Notes: generated by a model not told the origin, from the letters alone. A stretch of DNA of 64,000 nucleotides from Massilia phosphatilytica (GCF_002968015.1 NZ_PUIP01000003.1:186001-250000), one strand, 5' to 3'. Positions 1 through 8,369 are shown, counted from the first letter of the stretch. Program-made: numbers and translations.

Positions 1-763
1 ACACGACGCCCAGTGCGAAGCGCGGCTCGAACGCCACGGCGCGCGGGCAGTAGTAGCCGCCCAGCGACACGCCTTCCAGACCGATACGTTTCGCGTCGAC
101 GTCGGCGCGCGTTTCGAGCCAGTCCACGACCTTGCTGGCCCAGCGCTCGCTGTCGTACACGGCATGCATGCCGTGCAGGCGCAGCGCCTCGCCGGTGCCC
201 GGCTGGTCGATGACCAGGGAGGAGACGCCCCGCTTCGCCAGCCAGGCCGGCAGGCCGACGCGGTATTTCATCTCCTTGGTCGAATCGAGGCCGTTGACCT
301 GCACGAGGATCGGTGCGGGGCCGTCGACGTTTTCCGCGCGCACCAGCAGGCCGGAGATGACCCCGTCACCGTACGGGATCTCGACGCGCTCGCAGTTTTC
401 GCCGGACAGCTTCACGCCGCGCGCGAACACGTCGAGAAACCGACGATAAAGCTCAACGCGCCCCGGCGCGCCGTGCGCCTGCAGGCGTTCGGCCGTCAAC
501 AGGTAGGTCGCGGCACGGCTGTACTTGTCGCCGGCGGAGATCAGGCGGCCGCGCGCCTCGTCCTCTTCCGCGAGGCCGCACAGCTTGTCGGCCATGTTGG
601 ACCACGTTTCACGAAAGGCCTTCGTGCCGGCGGCATCGGGCTGCTTCGCCGCGTCCTGCAGCGGGGCGCACATCGCTTCGATCTCGCCGATGCGGGCGCC
701 CATCTCGATCGCCAGGTCGACGGAGAGGTTCCAGACGTAATTGGTTGGGAAATACTTGAACAT
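1..763 (-). CDS. alpha/beta hydrolase, FrsA/dihydropseudooxynicotine-hydrolase-like (C-terminus outside window)
   Basis: Reading down from an ATG at 761-763 gives an open frame of 254 codons that runs off the left edge, so the C-terminal part is missing. A helical N-terminal domain of about 130 residues precedes an alpha/beta hydrolase core. The core has the strand and turn PAPILVQVNGLDS, then IDQPGTGEAL, then the nucleophile elbow GVSLGGYY, where Ser is the expected catalytic residue. This cap-plus-core layout is that of the FrsA/DUF1100 and 2,6-dihydropseudooxynicotine hydrolase group, which cleaves carbon-carbon or ester bonds in ring or aromatic compounds. A GC-rich terminator at 925-950 separates it from the upstream oxidoreductase, so it has its own promoter. 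It carries its own copy of the 38-bp element (861-898). The shared element suggests co-regulation with the glycoside operon, perhaps for aglycone breakdown; that role is inference. Confidence 0.8.
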   Translation of the reverse strand, partial: MFKYFPTNYVWNLSVDLAIEMGARIGEIEAMCAPLQDAAKQPDAAGTKAFRETWSNMADKLCGLAEEDEARGRLISAGDKYSRAATYLLTAERLQAHGAPGRVELYRRFLDVFARGVKLSGENCERVEIPYGDGVISGLLVRAENVDGPAPILVQVNGLDSTKEMKYRVGLPAWLAKRGVSSLVIDQPGTGEALRLHGMHAVYDSERWASKVVDWLETRADVDAKRIGLEGVSLGGYYCPRAVAFEPRFALGVV

Positions 764-860
764 GTTGAATGCTTGGTTGATTGATCGGGGCCGGCGCCAT
801 CCGCGCCGCTTCTGATGCGGCGATGGCTACTGTACGGACCCCGGGATGGATGAGTAAAAT

Positions 861-898
861 GGATTTTTCCCATACGAGCTATCCATGGCATGAATACG
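861..898 (-). promoter_or_regulatory. 38-bp nod-box-like element, copy 1
   Basis: On the plus strand it begins GGATTTTTCC and ends TGAATACG. An ATC-N9-AAT dyad lies at 881-895 and an imperfect ATAC-GAG-CTAT dyad lies beside it. It aligns without gaps to copies at 8294, 19243 and 28480. It lies about 98 bp upstream of the hydrolase start at 763. Likely a binding site for one of the two NodD-like LysR proteins encoded nearby; this is inferred. Confidence 0.6.
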
Positions 899-923
899 AT
901 TTCGCGACGGACAATGGGAAAAG

Positions 924-951
924 CGGCGGGGCGGCAACCACCGCCCCGCCA
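924..951 (-). terminator. probable intrinsic terminator after the Gfo/Idh/MocA gene
   Basis: A perfect 10-bp inverted repeat (GGCGGGGCGG at 925-934, CCGCCCCGCC at 941-950, 6-nt loop) is followed, in the minus-strand sense, by GCTTTTCCC. It sits 36 bp past the stop of the gene at 987 and ends the operon that starts at 8180. The short, interrupted T tract lowers certainty. Confidence 0.55.
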
Positions 952-986
952 GGAAAAAGCACGCGCGCCGGCGTGCCAGGAGGGAA

Positions 987-2153
987 TCAGGTACTGGCCG
1001 TCAGCGCGGTCCAGGCACCCTCGGCGCAGCCCGAGGCCTGCACCGCTTCGATGAACTCGACGGCGCGCAGGCCGTCGGCTATGGTCGGGAATTCGACCCC
1101 GGCGGGCGCCGGCAGGCCCCCGCGCGCGGCCAGCAGGTGGGCCGCGATCTCACCGTAGAGCGCGGCGAAGGCTTCCAGGTAACCTTCCGGATGACCGCCG
1201 GGAATGCGGCTCACGCGCGCCGCGGCCTCGTTGGCGGCGGCCGTGCCGCGCCTGACGATCCGCGTCGGTTCGCCCAGCGGGGTCCACAACAGGTCGTCCG
1301 GCGTCTCCTGCGCCCACTGGATGCTGCCCCGGCTGCCGTACACGCCGATGCGCAGGTCGTTGGCATGGCCCGACGCCACCTGGCTGGCCCACAGCATGCC
1401 GCGCGCTCCGCCCCCGTAGCGCAGCAGCACCTGCACGTCGTCGTCGACGGCGCGCCCCGGCACGAAGCTGTTCAGCTGCGCGGCCAGCGCTTTCACGGGC
1501 TGGCCGACGATGGTGTCGGCGAGTTGCCACGCATGCGTGCCGATATCGCCGATCGCGCCGCCGCCCGCACGCGCGGGGTCGGTGCGCCAGGCAGCCTGCT
1601 TCTGGCCATCCTGCTCGATCGGCTCCGCCAGCCAGTCCTGCGCATAGCGCACGTTCACGACGCGGATCTCGCCCAGCTCCCCATCACGCACCATCCGGCG
1701 CGCGTGGCGCACCATCGGGTAGGCGGAATAATTGTGCGTCACCGCGAAGAGAAGTCCCCGCGCGCGTGCCAGATCGCGCAGCATGCGGGCGTCGGCGCTG
1801 TTCGTCGTCACCGGCTTGTCGCAGATGACGTGGATGCCGGCTTCCAGGAACGCGCGTGCGACCGGCGCGTGCATGTGGTTCGGTGTGACGATGCTGACGG
1901 CCTCGATGCCGTCGGCACGCGCGGCCTCGGCCCGCGCCATCTCCGCGTAATCGGCGTAGACGCGGTCCGGCGCGAGGCCCAGCGCGAGGCCGGAGCGGCG
2001 CGCCGCGTCGGGCCGGGAGGACAGCGCACCGGCCACGAGTTCAAAGCGGTCGTCGAGCCGGGCGGCGATCCGGTGCACTGCGCCGATGAAGGCGCCCTCG
2101 CCGCCGCCGACCATGCCGAGCCGGATCCGGCCCGGGAAGTTCGAATCGTTCAT
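987..2153 (-). CDS. Gfo/Idh/MocA family oxidoreductase
   Basis: 388 residues, the normal length for the family. The N-terminal Rossmann fold shows IRLGMVGGGEGAFIGAVHR, close to the GxGxxG dinucleotide loop. It is followed by the signature VICDKPVTT, which holds the EKP-type lysine (here DKP), and by a C-terminal alpha/beta domain with GGGAIGDIGTHAWQLAD, the usual D-x2-H catalytic area. Members oxidise or reduce sugar ring carbons with NAD(P) and often make or use 3-keto sugars. It is the last gene of the operon that begins at 8180 and lies 7 bp after the GMC gene. In gut C-glucoside pathways a member of this family oxidises the sugar before cleavage; here it may instead reduce the released keto sugar. 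No signal peptide, so cytoplasmic. Confidence 0.9.
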   Translation of the reverse strand: MNDSNFPGRIRLGMVGGGEGAFIGAVHRIAARLDDRFELVAGALSSRPDAARRSGLALGLAPDRVYADYAEMARAEAARADGIEAVSIVTPNHMHAPVARAFLEAGIHVICDKPVTTNSADARMLRDLARARGLLFAVTHNYSAYPMVRHARRMVRDGELGEIRVVNVRYAQDWLAEPIEQDGQKQAAWRTDPARAGGGAIGDIGTHAWQLADTIVGQPVKALAAQLNSFVPGRAVDDDVQVLLRYGGGARGMLWASQVASGHANDLRIGVYGSRGSIQWAQETPDDLLWTPLGEPTRIVRRGTAAANEAAARVSRIPGGHPEGYLEAFAALYGEIAAHLLAARGGLPAPAGVEFPTIADGLRAVEFIEAVQASGCAEGAWTALTAST

Positions 2154-2160
2154 GGGCGCC

Positions 2161-3852
2161 TCACAGCTTGCCGGCCTTGATTTGCGCGACGGCGTAGTCG
2201 ACCGCGCGCACAGTCAGCGCCATGAACGTCAGCGACGGGTTCACGTTGCTGGCCGATGCCATGGCCGCGCCATCGGTGACGAACACGTTGGGCACGCCAT
2301 GCACCTGGTTGTGGGCGTTCAGCACCGACTCCATCGGGTCGTTGCCCATGCGCGCCCCGCCCTGCACGTGCACGGTGACGCCCGGCGTCGCACCGACGCG
2401 CAGCGACATCACGCCCTGGGCACCGGCCGCCTCCAGCATCTTCTTCGCTTCCTGCGTCGCATCGAGCGCCATCTTTTCCTCGTTCTCGCCGCGTGCGACA
2501 TCGAAACGCAGCTGCGGCAACCCGAAGCGGTCGCGCGCCTGGGGATCGAGCGTGATGCGGTTCTCGCGCCGCGGCAGCGACTCGATGAACCCGCCCAGGA
2601 AGACGACCCACGGGCCCGGATTCGCGAGGCGCTTTTTATAGTCGGCGCCGAAATCGTCGCCGTCCCCGGCCATGTCGGCCCAGCCCATGCGCATCGAACC
2701 GCCCTGCATGATGTAGCCGCGGTCGAAGTCGATGCCTTCGTCACGCACGCCCTTCAGGTTGCGGAAGCGCGGCATGTAGATGCCGTTGGCGCGGCGGCCG
2801 TAGTAATAGCGGTCCATCATGCCGGGGATCACGCCGAACGCCGCGGCATTGTCGTGGTCGCAGATGTAGCGGCCGAGCACATCGCCCTTGTTGCCCAGGC
2901 CGTGCGGGTTGCGCTTGTCGGCCGACTGCATCAGGATCTGCACGCTCGCCTCGGTGCCCGCGTTCAAGAACACGATGCGCGACGTATAGATTTTGCGCTT
3001 GCCGGTGGCGGCGTCGATCACTTCCACGCCGCTCGCCTTGCCGGTCTTCGGATCGGTCACGATGCGGTGGACCACGGTGTCCGTCTTGACGGTCAGCAGG
3101 CCGGTCTTCTGCGCGTCGGGCAGCGTGGCCGACAGCGACGAGAAATAGGCGCCGAACGAACAGCCGCGGCTGCAGATATTGCGGTAGTTGCATGGACCGC
3201 GGCCATTGTGCTCGCGGGTCAGGTTGACCGTGCGGCCCACGGTGAGGTAGCGCTCCGGCCACTTGGCGCGGATCACCTCGCGCAGGTGTTTTTCCGGTGC
3301 CGTCAGGTCCATCGGCGGCAGCAGTTCCATGTCGGGGAAATGCGCGAGGCCGAGGTTCTCGCCCGAGCAGCCGATGTATTTCTCGACCTTGCTGTACCAC
3401 GGGGCGATGTCCTTGTAGCGGATCGGCCAGTCGCTGCCGTGGCCGTCGCGCTTGTTCGCTTCGAAGTCGAGATCCGACCAGCGGTACACCTGGCGGCCCC
3501 ACAACGTCGAACGGCCGCCCAGGATGCTGGAACGGATCCACGCGTACGGCTTCGATTGCACGTACGGGTTCTCGCTGTCCTTGACCCAGTAGTCCTTGTT
3601 ACTCCACTGGAACTGGCCGAACGGCTGGTTGGACTGGACCGGGTAGTCGCGCGCCATCTCGTCGCGGTCGAGCGCGCCGCGGTTCGGCGCGTCCCACGGG
3701 GTCACGAACTCGGTCTTGTAACCCTTCTGGTGTTCCAGCGCGCGGCCGCGTTCGAGCACCAGCACCTTCATGCCGCGCTGCGTCAGTTCCTTGGCCGCCA
3801 TGCCGCCCGTGATGCCGGAGCCGATCACGATCGCATCGAATTCGTAGCTCAT
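2161..3852 (-). CDS. GMC family FAD-dependent oxidoreductase, large subunit
   Basis: 563 residues. The start at 3852 is chosen because its ATG overlaps the stop of the small-subunit gene (ATGA), although the frame is open further upstream. The N-terminal FAD loop VIGSGITGG covers residues 9-17. The catalytic pair expected for GMC enzymes is present: H495 in VTVHVQGGARMG and the Asn of ASNVNPSLTFMAL near the C-terminus. Four Cys in NYRNICSRGCSFGA and nearby are typical of the gluconate/fructose/glucoside dehydrogenase subgroup that works with a Tat-exported subunit 3. It probably travels to the periplasm as a partner of that subunit and passes electrons to a cytochrome c, but no cytochrome gene is present here. 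Within this operon, oxidation of a glycoside at C3 is the most coherent role (inferred). Confidence 0.88.
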   Translation of the reverse strand: MSYEFDAIVIGSGITGGMAAKELTQRGMKVLVLERGRALEHQKGYKTEFVTPWDAPNRGALDRDEMARDYPVQSNQPFGQFQWSNKDYWVKDSENPYVQSKPYAWIRSSILGGRSTLWGRQVYRWSDLDFEANKRDGHGSDWPIRYKDIAPWYSKVEKYIGCSGENLGLAHFPDMELLPPMDLTAPEKHLREVIRAKWPERYLTVGRTVNLTREHNGRGPCNYRNICSRGCSFGAYFSSLSATLPDAQKTGLLTVKTDTVVHRIVTDPKTGKASGVEVIDAATGKRKIYTSRIVFLNAGTEASVQILMQSADKRNPHGLGNKGDVLGRYICDHDNAAAFGVIPGMMDRYYYGRRANGIYMPRFRNLKGVRDEGIDFDRGYIMQGGSMRMGWADMAGDGDDFGADYKKRLANPGPWVVFLGGFIESLPRRENRITLDPQARDRFGLPQLRFDVARGENEEKMALDATQEAKKMLEAAGAQGVMSLRVGATPGVTVHVQGGARMGNDPMESVLNAHNQVHGVPNVFVTDGAAMASASNVNPSLTFMALTVRAVDYAVAQIKAGKL

Positions 3853-4451
3853 ATCTGAATCTGCCTGTTCCAGGTGTTGGTATCGACGTCCGCATCCCAG
3901 CGTCCGGGCACCGGCACGTAGGCCAGTTCGCCGTTGACGCCCGCTTCCGACGTGAAGTAGCCGAGCGTGACGAGGTCGCGCATCTTGAAGAAGAACGGTG
4001 CCGTCGGGTCGGCGAGACGGCCGTCCAGGCCGTGCGAGCGCTGCTGGTAGCTGCCCGCCGCCTTGCGCGCGGGCGCGAGCAGCGCACCCTGCTGCGCCGG
4101 CGTGCAGGCGGCGAAACCGCGGCCGTGCGCGGCCTGCGCGGCGCTCTCCAGGGCGGCCAGGCCGTCGACGACAGTCTTGCGTTCGGCCGGCACCATCCAG
4201 TGCGCGTACATGTCGGCCACGAAGGCGGGCACGCCCGCCTGGATCGCGCCCGGCGTGTCGGTCTGCGGGATGATCAGTTCGCACAGCGCGGCGAGGCGCT
4301 CCTTGTGCGCCGCCGGGAACGGTTCCGGCTGCGCGCCCTCGTCCGGGCGGCTGCCCGCCGCCTTGGCCAGCTGCACCGCCAGCGTCTCGCCGCTCCAGTA
4401 CGCGGCGCCGGCAGCGGCGGCGATCCGCTTGAGCAGGGTTCTTCGGTCCAT
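3849..4451 (-). CDS. gluconate 2-dehydrogenase subunit 3 family protein (small subunit of the GMC enzyme)
   Basis: 200 residues, starting MDRRTLLKRIAAAAGAAYW: a twin-arginine signal with R3-R4 and a short Ala-rich hydrophobic stretch. The body, with LCELIIPQTDTPGAIQAGVPAFVADM, is the hallmark of the subunit 3 family, which chaperones the large GMC subunit through the Tat system. Its stop overlaps the start of the GMC gene by 4 bp, so translation is coupled. The start is preceded by AAGGAGACAAG, a strong ribosome binding site. Confidence 0.88.
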   Translation of the reverse strand: MDRRTLLKRIAAAAGAAYWSGETLAVQLAKAAGSRPDEGAQPEPFPAAHKERLAALCELIIPQTDTPGAIQAGVPAFVADMYAHWMVPAERKTVVDGLAALESAAQAAHGRGFAACTPAQQGALLAPARKAAGSYQQRSHGLDGRLADPTAPFFFKMRDLVTLGYFTSEAGVNGELAYVPVPGRWDADVDTNTWNRQIQI

Positions 4452-4460
4452 CTTGTCTCC

Positions 4461-5519
4461 TTAGGTCAGGCCGAGCATGCGGCGGATCTGCTGCGGGTCG
4501 GTGGCGCCGCCCGCGAAATCGTCGAATGCCTTGTCGGTCACCCTGATGATATGGTCTCGGATGAAGGGCGCACCTTCGCGCGCGCCCTGTTCGGGGTGCT
4601 TCAGGCAGCACTCCCATTCCAGCACGGCCCATCCCTGGAAGCCGTACTGCGCGAACTTGGAAAAGATCGCCTTGAAATCGATCTGGCCGTCGCCCAGCGA
4701 CCGGAACCTGCCGGCGCGGTCGACCCAGGGCTGGTAGCCCGAATACACGCCCTGCCGGCCGCTCGGCCGGAACTCGGCGTCCTTCACGTGCATGACCTTG
4801 ATGCGGTCATGGTACAGGTCGATGAACTCCAGGTAGTCGAGCTGCTGCAGCAGGAAGTGGGACGGATCGTAGGCGATGTTCAGGCGCGGATGATGGTCGA
4901 CACGCTCCAGCAGCATCTCGAACGTGGCGCCATCGAACAGGTCCTCGCCGGGATGCAGCTCGAACGCGACGTCGACGCCCTGCTCGTCGCAGGCGTCGAG
5001 GATCGGGCGCCAGCGCCGCGCCAGCTCGTCGAAAGCCGTTTCCACCAGCCCGGCCGGCCGCTGCGGCCACGGATACAGGAACGGCCACGCCAGCGCGCCG
5101 GGAAAGCTGATGGTGGCGGACAGGCCGAGATTGCGCGACGCCTTCGCGGCCAGCAGCATCTGCTCCACCGCCCATTGCTGGCGTGCCGCGGGCCGGCCGC
5201 GCAACGCCGCCGGTGCGAACACGTCGAATGCCTCGTCGTAGACCGGATGCACGGCCACCAGCTGCCCTTGCAGGTGGGTGCTGAGTTCCGTGATCTCGAC
5301 GCCGTTGGCGCGCGCGATACCCGCGATCTCGTCGCAATAGTCACGGCTGGCCGCCGCCTTCTCGAGATCGAACAGGCGCGTGTCGTTCGACGGCACCTGC
5401 ACGCCCCGGTAGCCGAGCGACGCGGCCCACTTCGTGATCGCGTCCCATGAGTTGAATGGCGCGGCGTCCCCGGCGAACTGCGCCAGGAAGATCGCCGGGC
5501 CCTTGATGGTGGTGGCCAT
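4461..5519 (-). CDS. sugar phosphate isomerase/epimerase family protein (TIM barrel)
   Basis: 352 residues from the ATG at 5519, which follows GGAGG at good spacing; a longer open frame to 5582 has no such site. It is an AP-endonuclease-2-type TIM barrel with the expected metal quartet: E187 (AFELHP), D218 (AYDPSH), H244 (MHVKD) and a Glu of VLEWE (301/303). This IolE/IolI-like superfamily isomerises or dehydrates keto sugars and inositols. It sits 14 bp from the deglycosidase beta-like gene and 9 bp from the subunit 3 gene. It could process the 3-keto sugar released by the neighbouring cleavage enzyme, or be a second cleavage subunit with different specificity. Confidence 0.88.
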   Translation of the reverse strand: MATTIKGPAIFLAQFAGDAAPFNSWDAITKWAASLGYRGVQVPSNDTRLFDLEKAAASRDYCDEIAGIARANGVEITELSTHLQGQLVAVHPVYDEAFDVFAPAALRGRPAARQQWAVEQMLLAAKASRNLGLSATISFPGALAWPFLYPWPQRPAGLVETAFDELARRWRPILDACDEQGVDVAFELHPGEDLFDGATFEMLLERVDHHPRLNIAYDPSHFLLQQLDYLEFIDLYHDRIKVMHVKDAEFRPSGRQGVYSGYQPWVDRAGRFRSLGDGQIDFKAIFSKFAQYGFQGWAVLEWECCLKHPEQGAREGAPFIRDHIIRVTDKAFDDFAGGATDPQQIRRMLGLT

Positions 5520-5533
5520 GGGGTCCGCCTCCG

Positions 5534-5917
5534 TCAGGCCGCGACGGTTTCGGTGCGCTTGCAGGTCGTCACCGGGCTCCACGGCAGGTACGAGATGCGC
5601 AGCTGAACGCCGACTTCGACCTCGTGGAAGCCCGCGGCCAGGCCGCTGGCCTGCACGACCGAGACCTCGGCCACTTCGCCGAATTCCCAGCGCTCCGCGG
5701 TGATTTCTTCGAGCTGGTCCAGCGTCCAGGTCTTGCCGCGCACCGAGAAGCGCACCTGGTCGCGCGGGACGGCCGCGCCGTCGACCTTGACCGCGATGTC
5801 CTCGACCACCGACAGCGGCTGTCCACGATAGTAAGGCAGGCGCACGCCGAGGGCGAAGCCGCCGCCGTTTGCCAGGTTGTGCAGGCTGTCCGGGTAGATG
5901 ATGTGTTTGTCGTACAT
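5534..5917 (-). CDS. C-glycoside deglycosidase beta-subunit-like protein
   Basis: 127 residues with no signal peptide, predicted all-beta. The start MYDKHIIYPDSLHN and the blocks GGGFALGVRLPYYRGQPLS and RGKTWTLDQLEEI match what I recall of the small beta subunit of bacterial C-glycoside deglycosidases (CarC/DgpB/DfgB type, once called DUF6379). It lies 10 bp downstream of a TIM-barrel gene of the size and type of the alpha subunit, the same order as in described deglycosidase operons. The pair would form an alpha-beta complex that eliminates the aglycone from a 3-oxo glycoside. I recognise the family from sequence memory and context; a profile search is needed to confirm it. Confidence 0.75.
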   Translation of the reverse strand: MYDKHIIYPDSLHNLANGGGFALGVRLPYYRGQPLSVVEDIAVKVDGAAVPRDQVRFSVRGKTWTLDQLEEITAERWEFGEVAEVSVVQASGLAAGFHEVEVGVQLRISYLPWSPVTTCKRTETVAA

Positions 5918-5927
5918 GTGATTCTCC

Positions 5928-6920
5928 TTATACCGTCTCGCCCAGCAGGCGCGCGAACATCTGCTGCTGCCGTTTCACCTGTTCGCGGCCATCGACCTCG
6001 AATGCGTCCTCGATGTGGCGCTGGCCCTCGTATTCGCTGGACAGGTGCCCCGTGTAGCCGCCCTCGATCAGGACCGGGATGATCTCGTCGTAGGGAATCG
6101 ACGGTTCGCGGCCCGTGTCGTCGATCTCGTAGAACTTGGCGTGGATGTGGAAGATCCACGGCATGAACTCGAGCATGCGGCGCGGATTGCTCCAGATGTT
6201 GTGGCGCAGCGTCTCCGCCATCTGCAGGTCGACGGGGTTGGCGCCCATCTTGCGGATGTCCATGAGCACGTAGTCCGGCAGCACGCGCGCCTTGTGGGCC
6301 TCGAGGATGAATTCAACGATCTTCGGCGTCGCGCCCATGCGCAGGAAGCGGTCGCGGAACACCGGCGGGTAGTCCTTGATGTACATGCCCATGTCGGGGA
6401 TGTAGCCGACGTGGTCGGAGCCCGTCGCGCGCGTCAGTTCGGTGTAGCGCAGGATCCAGGGATGGTCGAAGTGGAACGGCGAGTGCACCTCGATGCCCAT
6501 GCGGATGTCGAGTTCCTCGGCCAGCGGCACGCAGGCGACGACGACTTCCGGCGGCGTGTTGACGATAACGCGCATCGTCTTGCAGCCCAGGCGGTGCGCG
6601 AAGCGCAGGTCGCGCTGCATCGACGCGACCATCTCGTCGAAGTTCAGCTTGCGGTGCTTGTACAGCTTCGTGTCGAGGAACATGTCGTGGCACTGGGCGT
6701 AGGCGCCGTGCTGCGCGAGCGACGCGAAGAAGCCGTCGATCTCGGCCTGCGGCACGTCCGGGAAGTTCGTGAACGATTGCTCGCTGACGACCTCGATGCC
6801 GCGCGCGCCAAGTCCGGCCGCGTGGGCGATGCAGTCGTCGAGGGTCATCTTGCGCAGGAAGGTCTCGTACTGGTAAGAGTACAGCGACACGCCGCGCTTG
6901 ATGTTGTGGGTTGGATTCAT
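5928..6920 (-). CDS. C-glycoside deglycosidase alpha-subunit-like TIM-barrel protein
   Basis: 330 residues, a sugar phosphate isomerase/epimerase-type TIM barrel. Likely Mn-binding residues are E144 (GIEVHSP), D176 (YIPDMG), H260 (FHIHAKF) and E296 (LSSEYEG). H146, two residues after the first Glu, is in place to act as the base reported for C-deglycosidases. The N-terminal block IKRGVSLYSYQYETFLRKMTL is typical of the group. Paired with the small beta-like gene 10 bp downstream, it should abstract the sugar C2 proton of a 3-oxo glycoside and release the aglycone, which would let the cell open C-C as well as C-O glycosides. Function is inferred from family and pairing. A generic isomerase remains the alternative. 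Confidence 0.78.
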   Translation of the reverse strand: MNPTHNIKRGVSLYSYQYETFLRKMTLDDCIAHAAGLGARGIEVVSEQSFTNFPDVPQAEIDGFFASLAQHGAYAQCHDMFLDTKLYKHRKLNFDEMVASMQRDLRFAHRLGCKTMRVIVNTPPEVVVACVPLAEELDIRMGIEVHSPFHFDHPWILRYTELTRATGSDHVGYIPDMGMYIKDYPPVFRDRFLRMGATPKIVEFILEAHKARVLPDYVLMDIRKMGANPVDLQMAETLRHNIWSNPRRMLEFMPWIFHIHAKFYEIDDTGREPSIPYDEIIPVLIEGGYTGHLSSEYEGQRHIEDAFEVDGREQVKRQQQMFARLLGETV

Positions 6921-6968
6921 GTTGACCCTTGTGGTGGTGTTGACGGAAGTGTTGACGGCGATGCGAAA

Positions 6969-8180
6969 TCAGATGCGTGCGGAGATAGCGGGCGCCCGCG
7001 CCCGGCCTCGCACGACCAGGGTGACGACGGCGCCGATGCCGGCGATCACGCCGAACACGACGAAGGCGCCCTGCAGCCCGCCGGCCATGCCGCGCACGAC
7101 GTTGACGACGGCCGGGGACACGAACTGCGCCGCGAAGAAGGAACTGGCCCACCAGCCCATGCCGCGGCCGCGGTGCTCGAACGAGAAGCTGCTCTGCGCA
7201 AACGCGACCAGGACCGGCACGATGATGCCGTTGGCGAGCTGCTGCACGAAGGCGAATGCGAGGGCCACCTCGTAGTCGGGCGCCAGGCCGATGCCGCCCA
7301 GGCCGATGCAATAGCCGGCGAAGACCAGCGCGATCTGGTTCGGCACGCCGTAGCGGGTGGTGGCGCGGAAGATCACGGCGCCGATGGGCACGCCTAGGCT
7401 CGGGATCGCCATCGCCAGGCCGATCGATTGCGGGTCCTGCACGCCCAGGTCCTTCAGCAGCACGGAAAAGTGGATCACCTGCACGTAATAGATGGTTGAC
7501 AGCAGGACGGTCACGCCGCACACGACCAGCGCCACCTTGTACGGGAACGGCAGGGCCGCGGCCGGCGCGGCGGCACCTGGCTGCGGCCGGACACGGGGCG
7601 CCGGCTCGAACAGGTAGAAGACGCTGGCGAACAGGATCGGGAACGCGATGCCGTAGACGGCGAACGGCCATTGCCAACCCTTCGCGGCCAGGAAACCCGA
7701 GCACGCGATCGTGACGGTGCCGAGGATGGACCCCATCAGGCCCTGCAGCATCAGCCAGCGGTGGCGCGCCTTTTCCTCGAAATAGTCGGCGAGCAGCGTG
7801 TTCGAGACGGTCAGCACCGCCGCCTCCCCCAGGCCGATCACGACCCGGCCGGCGACCACCGCCCAGAAGCTGTCGATGAAAAAGGGGATGAAGCCGCCGA
7901 TGCCGTAGACGGCCATCGCCCACAGCATCAGGTTGCGCCGGCCGAAGCGGTCGGTGACGACGCCGGCGACGGGTGCGAACAGGGCGATGCAGGCGCTGGG
8001 CGCCGTGATCAGCAGCGGCACCATCAATTGCGGATTGCCCACGTCGCGGAAATGCGCGAGCAGCGTGGGGAGGGTCGGCGACAGCGCGATGATCGCCATC
8101 ACGGGCAGGAAGCCGGACATTACGAGGATCCATCCCTGGCGCCAGTCGGCCTGGCGGTGGTCGGGGTGATCGGTAGGCAT
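6969..8180 (-). CDS. MFS transporter, probable glycoside or sugar importer
   Basis: 403 residues from the ATG at 8180, which has GGAG seven bases upstream; ATGs at 8192 and 8228 have no such site. About 12 membrane segments are visible. The loop DRFGRRNLMLW after helix 2 is the MFS signature, and FEHRGRGMGWWASSFFA precedes a late helix. It is closely related along its whole length to the MFS protein at 27122-28357, including DWRQGWILV-SGFLPVMAIIAL at the start, so the two are paralogues with related substrates. It is the first gene of the operon through 987 and probably brings the glycoside or keto-glycoside into the cytoplasm. A 38-bp element copy (8294-8331) lies upstream. Confidence 0.9.
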   Translation of the reverse strand: MPTDHPDHRQADWRQGWILVMSGFLPVMAIIALSPTLPTLLAHFRDVGNPQLMVPLLITAPSACIALFAPVAGVVTDRFGRRNLMLWAMAVYGIGGFIPFFIDSFWAVVAGRVVIGLGEAAVLTVSNTLLADYFEEKARHRWLMLQGLMGSILGTVTIACSGFLAAKGWQWPFAVYGIAFPILFASVFYLFEPAPRVRPQPGAAAPAAALPFPYKVALVVCGVTVLLSTIYYVQVIHFSVLLKDLGVQDPQSIGLAMAIPSLGVPIGAVIFRATTRYGVPNQIALVFAGYCIGLGGIGLAPDYEVALAFAFVQQLANGIIVPVLVAFAQSSFSFEHRGRGMGWWASSFFAAQFVSPAVVNVVRGMAGGLQGAFVVFGVIAGIGAVVTLVVRGRARAPAISARI

Positions 8181-8293
8181 GCGTGTCTCCATATCGTTCG
8201 CGCGGTCATCGCCGCGACGTTTTTTCATTTAGGAAAGAATACGACCCGGCCATGATAGAGTCTTTCCCGGTTTTTTCCCGCTTTGCCTGCCGT

Positions 8294-8331
8294 TGATTTT
8301 ATGAATAGGACCCATCCAAAACTTGAATACC
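8294..8331 (-). promoter_or_regulatory. 38-bp nod-box-like element, copy 2
   Basis: Plus strand begins TGATTTTATG and ends TTGAATACC, with ATC-N9-AAT at 8314-8328 and ATAG-GAC-CCAT at 8304-8314. It lies in the divergent region between the MFS operon (start 8180) and lacI (start 8409). Its orientation relative to the MFS gene matches the other three copies. Confidence 0.65.
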
Positions 8332-8369
8332 CCGGCCAGCCCAGCGGGACGGGTTTTTTCGCTATATTA

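Noticed and set aside
2086..3858. A 590-codon open frame antisense to the GMC oxidoreductase
   Set aside because: Exact shadow of the GMC gene; composition rich in His, Arg and Val-Asp repeats, with no signature.
2161..4632. An 823-codon version of the GMC protein
   Set aside because: The extra N-terminus reads the subunit 3 gene in another frame; the FAD loop belongs near residue 10, which the start at 3852 gives.
8259..8279. Possible further LacI half-sites (GGGAAA repeats near 8265-8280, and GGGAAAAC at about 28448 and GGGAAAAGC at about 915)
   Set aside because: Each lacks the second half of the palindrome; such short runs are expected by chance.
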